DNA of 64,000 nucleotides from Iris pallida (lineage: Eukaryota; Streptophyta; Magnoliopsida; Asparagales; Iridaceae), in contig JANAVB010009599.1 in NCBI GenBank assembly GCA_029216955.1, positions 2,417,240 through 2,481,239 on the forward strand, given 5' to 3'. The translations under genes were made by a program, and so were the position numbers. Shown in pieces: positions 59,904-64,000 of the stretch. Under the pieces are notes generated by a model. It had not been told where the DNA came from and ran no database searches. It saw only the letters and a program-made list of their open reading frames with translations. Each line of letters begins with the position of its first letter. Within the stretch, counting starts at the first letter, position 1.

Positions 59904-60840
59904 TGTTGACACAAAATCACAGTCAACGAAATATTGATATAATTGAAAATATGATACTTGTAATATTTTAATACAACACATGAAGACTGAACTCAGTACA
60001 AGACGGACGACGGCTCGTACCTGTAGTGCTCAAAGTTTTGAGTATGTATTTTACACTTTTCTTGAGTCTTGACATATGTAAACTGAGTCGTACTGAGCAA
60101 TTTGGGACTTAACCTATACCTATACCACAAACCACAAGCTCCACAAAAATTAAAGTAGCCCATTAGCCCTCTGGACCAGTTCTATCTCATGGAGACAGAG
60201 TTCGGGCCGAACTCTGCCTCCAGACAGAGTTCGGACCGAATTCTGTCCCCTAAAATCCAGGACCCTAATTTTTAGGGTTGGCTGGATGCTAGTTATCCAA
60301 AGGCCAAAATTTTGAATTTGACCCAGAATTTTGGCCGAATTTTGCATACCTAGAAACCTATAAATAGGCCTTGAATTCTCTCATTTTCATTCATCCAATC
60401 TTCTCTTCTCTTCTCTCTAAAGCCTTATACAAGCCATACCCTTCTCATTTACTAGCCACAAGCTTCCTAAGCCTCAAAGTGCTCAGTACTTTTCAGTTAG
60501 AAGTTTGTGCAAGAGTTCAAGAAGTCGCTTGGAAAATTCCAAGCATCGCCACTGCGATCTCTGTAAGAAGTTGACGTGCTCTTCTAAAGAAAAGGCACGG
60601 GGTATAACTACTATTTCATAAATAGTAGATTTAATCCTAAGCTAGAGTTTCAGGCCTGGACTAGTCCTCCACGAGGGAAACCAGGTTAAAGTCGGCTGTG
60701 TTTGCGTATGCTTTCTTGCTCTTTATTATTTCCGTATTTACTCTGATTATTTACTGTCGGTGAAAGAGTTTAATTTTTAACTGGACATTATTGTCATAAA
60801 CTCTATTCACCTTCCTCTAGAGTTGCCTATTTGTTCTTCA
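59904..60840 (+). repeat. 3' LTR of the Copia element (937 bp)
   Basis: TGTTGACAC...TTGTTCTTCA. It carries the palindromes at 60197-60215 and 60226-60244 as in the 5' LTR and a TATAAATAGG near 60360. The TSD CTTCT follows at 60841-60845. Confidence 0.95.
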
Positions 60841-60845
60841 CTTCT

Positions 60846-62420
60846 GACTGACGAATTGAGATCCATTGTCATGAATGATTCGTCGAGGAATATCGAATCT
60901 GTAGATCACATGATGTTTAATGAAGTCGGTGACACTGCTTGTCATGACTTCAGCCAAGGGTTAGCTTCGGCCCACTTTGAGAAGTAATCGGTTATAGCTA
61001 GGATAAATCGATGTCCTCGGTATGAAGGCAGATTAATGGGACCAATGACATCTATGCCCCAAGCTTCGAAGGGCCATGATGCTGCAGTCGGATGCAGGAA
61101 TTCTGATGGTTGATGAATGAAATCTGTATGGATTTGGCATTCTCGGCATTTTCTTGAATATTCAATAGCATCTGACACCATGGTTGGCCAATAATATCCC
61201 ATACGTCGGATCCGATCCTGTAGCTTAGGACCAGGCTGATGTGCACCGTAGACACCGTCGTGGGCTTCATGTAGTATCTATTTTACTTTATCTCCCACAA
61301 GACAACGTAAGAGCATACTGTCAAATGATCGCCTTTATAGTGTTTTGGAGGTATGATTGTAGTAGAATTGGAGTGATCGACGACAGATTATTGTAGCTTC
61401 TTTGGGATCTTCAGGTAAGATGTCATATACCACAAAGTCAATGAAAGGAGCTCTCCAGTCTTCGCTAGTAGTGCAAATCTCGACTGAATTGCTATATTCA
61501 AGGTGCAAATTATTCTCGATACAGAATAATTTCATGTTAGTGATGACGATCAGTTGTTGTCTTTTTATAGGAATCACTAATACTACTGCTAGGTTAGCAA
61601 GTGCATCAGCTTCTGTATTACAAGCATGACGTATATGTTCAATGAAGAAGCCTTTGAATGATGTAGCCAGTTTGACTGCTGCTTCGTGGTATGTAACGAG
61701 ACCTTGATGATGAACTTCGTACGTGCCTCTAACCTGATTGACAATCAATTTAGAGTCTCCGTATACTTCCAGATACTCGATATCCAACTATTTAGCTAGT
61801 TGGAGACCGATGAGTAGAGCACTATATTCAGCGATAATGTTAGAACATGGCTCGTCCAGGGAATAGGCTCTTTGAATGGCTAGTCCTTCTGGTGATACCA
61901 GAACGATTCCAACTCCAGCGACGATAGTGCCTTTGGGTCCGATTCTGGATGCACCTTCGATGAATAGACACCAAGCAGGGATTCCTTCTAAAATTATGTT
62001 AGATTCTAAAGTTTGATCAGGAATTTCATTATAGAGTTTAAACGTTTCAGGAATTGGATGAGCCACCAAGAAATCAGCCAGGGCTTGCCCCTTAACAGAC
62101 TTTTGTGGGATATAGACCATATCATATTGTGCTAGTAATATAGCCCATGTAGCGAGTCTGGAATTGAGTGTACTGGGCTTCTTCATCAAGACCCGAAGGT
62201 GGTTGACTTGGGAGATGCTATGAATGGTTTGGCCCATGATATAATGTCTTATTTTTTGGACAACGAACATTAGCGCTAAATATTCTTTTTCCACTGGGTT
62301 GTATCGATGTTCAGTACCGATCATCGTACGAATGAGATAATAGATGGCTTGCCCATGACCTTTCTTGTTCTTTTGGGCTAGTGGGGCACCCAGAGAATGA
62401 TCTATTGCTCGAACATACAT
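60846..62420 (-). pseudogene. pol: Outer Tat pol: RNase H, archaeal-type RNase H, integrase front
   Basis: On the minus strand: first RNase H (MYVRAIDHSLGAPLAQKNKK, RYNPVEKEYLALMFVVQKI), second RNase H (CLFIEGASRIGPKG, where the usual Asp of FFDGAS is Glu; then AEYSALLIGLQLAK, VYGDSKLIVNQV and TEADALANLA). The integrase zinc finger (MGYYWPTM, CRECQIHTDF) and core start follow (WGIDVIGPINLPSYRGHRF, then IHDNGSQF). Stops and shifts interrupt it at about 61788, 61335 and 60942. The text ends at the Copia TSD and resumes at 23223. Confidence 0.9.
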
Positions 62421-62513
62421 CAGAAAGGGTATTCATGTGACTAGAGGCACTAGGACTGGAGGGTTCATCAAGTACCGCTTTATGTCTTCAAATTTTTGCT
62501 GGCATTCTTCGAT

Positions 62514-64000
62514 CTAAATGAAAGACACATATTTCTTCATTAATTGAGTGAACGGTCTGCAGCGTCCAGAGAGATTTGAGATGAATCTCCTGATGTACGC
62601 AAGTCGTCCCTGGAATTCTCGTAGCTCTTTTAAGTTGCGTGGAGGACGCATCTCTTGAATGGCTTTGACTTTCTCGGGATCAACGTGTATACCCTTAGAG
62701 GTAATAACAAATCTGAGAGATTTGCTACTAAAGACTCCCAAGAATGACTTGGTGGGATTCATCTTAAGTTGATGCTGGCGCATTAGATCAAAGATAGTTC
62801 CTAAGTCTTGGATGTGATCATCCTTTAAACGACTTTTGACAGCAATATCATCAATATAGTATTCGACTGTCTTCCGTAAATATTTACGAAAGATGGTGCT
62901 CATGGCTCGCTGATAAGTTATACCAGCATTCTTGAGACCAAACGACATGACTGTGTAGCAGTAGACTCCCAGAGGAGTACATAAGGATATATGTTTTCAT
63001 CTTCGGGATTCATCCTGATCTAATTATATCCGAAAAACCCATCCATAAAAGGCATTCGCTCGAACATGCAAGTGTTGTCGATCATGACATCAGTGATCAG
63101 AAGAGGAAACTCATCCTTGGGACAAGGTTTGTTAAGGTCTCTAAAGTCGATGCAGACTCAGACCTTTCCTATTTTCTTCATAACTGGGACAACGTTAGGC
63201 ACCCAGTCCGGATGTTGCACTTCTCTGACAAAGCCGCAAGCGATGAGCTTCTTGACTTCAGCTTCTATAGTGTCCATCATATCAGGTCAGAATCGACATT
63301 GTTGTTGTTTGACTGGCCTAGCATTTGGTAGAATATTGAGCTTATAGATAGCAATATGAGGATCTAATCATGACATATCTTTATAACTCTAGGTGAATAC
63401 ATTAATGTATTCCCGAATGAGCTGGATCAGTTCTTGTTTATCTGCTTCAGGAAGACTTTTGCTGATAAAGATTGGCCGTAAAGAAGTTGTCTCCGACATC
63501 GACCTGGACTAATTAATCTTTAGTAGGTGGTTCGCGTTGCTCGAAGCGAAGTTCCCATTGAGTATCTTTCCTTTGTGCCCAAGGATCAGATTCAGGAGCT
63601 TCAGCGAAGTCATCGTCTTCTTTTGAGAACTCAACGATCACCATATTGGAAGATAGGGTTACTCAATGGATGTGCCCGATGATGGTGTCTGAATCCCATG
63701 AGGCAGAGTTAGAAGAGTTAGATCGCTCTTCTTTGTCAGACTCAGAGGCATATGGGGTCACGATCAGCGAAGTTAGCCTAACACATGCTTTGTTTTGTTA
63801 TAATATTGTAGCGACTTCCCTTTTGGAGCAGGTATACGAATAAGAGTTCGCATTTCCCTACCACCGTTGAGGCCATATTTGAAATTGTAGTCCATTTTTT
63901 GGATGATGTTCTTCGATTGTTGACTGTAACAACGTAGTTGGAGTCGTCCATTATCGTCATACTCAGCATCACTATCAAATGTAGCCTTTTGATTCAATCC
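62514..64000 (-). pseudogene. pol: Outer Tat pol: G-patch-like linker and reverse transcriptase (runs off window)
   Basis: From the right edge: a linker with IIQKMDYNFKYGLNGG (about 63890-63843) matching the G-patch-like stretch of the inner Tat. A decayed reverse transcriptase follows with CIDFRDLNKPCPKDEFP (about 63160), a shift near 62950, then MSFGLKNAGITYQRAM, the catalytic YIDD (EYYIDDIAVKSRLK) and RPPRNLKELREFQGRLAYIR. Gag and protease would lie beyond 64000. Confidence 0.88.

Larger units (their letters stand above)
23229..60840 (+). mobile_element. Ty1/Copia element (Maximus/SIRE-like), host of two nested insertions
   Basis: LTRs at 23229-24166 and 59904-60840 begin TGTTGACAC and end TTGTTCTTCA. 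The TSD is CTTCT at 23224-23228 and 60841-60845. Order: LTR, primer site, gag, protease, integrase, reverse transcriptase, RNase H, extra 3' ORF, polypurine tracts, LTR. Integrase before reverse transcriptase makes it Copia. The coiled-coil gag and the extra ORF after pol fit Maximus/SIRE. Without the LARD-like (9964 bp) and inner Tat (18175 bp) insertions and their TSD copies its own length is about 9.5 kb. By eye the LTRs differ at roughly 45-50 positions, about 5%. Confidence 0.95.

Overview
The window is plant nuclear DNA made almost entirely of LTR retrotransposons and their debris. The lineages (Ty3/gypsy chromovirus with chromodomain, Ty3/gypsy Tat with two RNase H domains, a large Copia with an extra 3' ORF, a non-coding LARD-like element), long (TA)n microsatellites and intron-bearing reading frames all point to an angiosperm. 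I see no intact host gene, no tRNA or rRNA gene, and nothing bacterial or organellar.

Layout. 1-3.77 kb: decayed minus-strand Ty3/gypsy (3' LTR relic, TA microsatellites, gag relic, leader). 3.77-7.94 kb: unassigned AT-rich DNA with an 877/881-bp head-to-tail duplication (5661-7418). 7.94-12.17 kb: 5'-truncated minus-strand chromovirus with a 521-bp 3' LTR. 12.2-14.5 kb: unassigned. 14.496-15.620 kb: solo LTR with AGTTA target-site duplication (TSD). From about 15.6 kb to beyond the right edge: an old minus-strand Tat element ('outer Tat') split by a nest. Its 3' LTR edge is at 16656, its antisense gene at 16909-22030, its integrase end at 22584-23223 and the rest of pol at 60846-64000.

The nest has three levels, each closed by a 5-bp TSD. 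(i) A Copia element, 23229-60840 (TSD CTTCT), entered the outer Tat integrase. (ii) A LARD-like element with 3.4-kb LTRs, 28337-38300 (TSD AAATC), split the Copia reverse transcriptase. (iii) A second Tat element ('inner Tat'), 40527-58701 (TSD GACTT), split the Copia 3' ORF. LTR divergence judged by eye (Copia about 5%, LARD and inner Tat about 1-1.5%) agrees with that order.

The most interesting biology is in the two Tat elements. Both carry, between integrase and 3' LTR, a gene running opposite to gag-pol with its own TATA box about 100 bp before the ATG, a phase-1 intron at the same place right after exon 1, a plant-mobile-domain-like region and a C-terminal coiled coil. In the gap where integrase and antisense gene converge, both carry an array of hairpins: a nearly constant 18-20-nt head (CACGTCCACATTACCTCTGA or its complement) on stems whose sequence differs from copy to copy while usually staying base-paired. 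A paired palindrome shared by the Copia LTRs and an internal site upstream of its extra ORF is a second candidate regulatory system.

All coding regions seen are damaged by stops, frameshifts or insertions. Functions given are what the families do, not claims of activity here.
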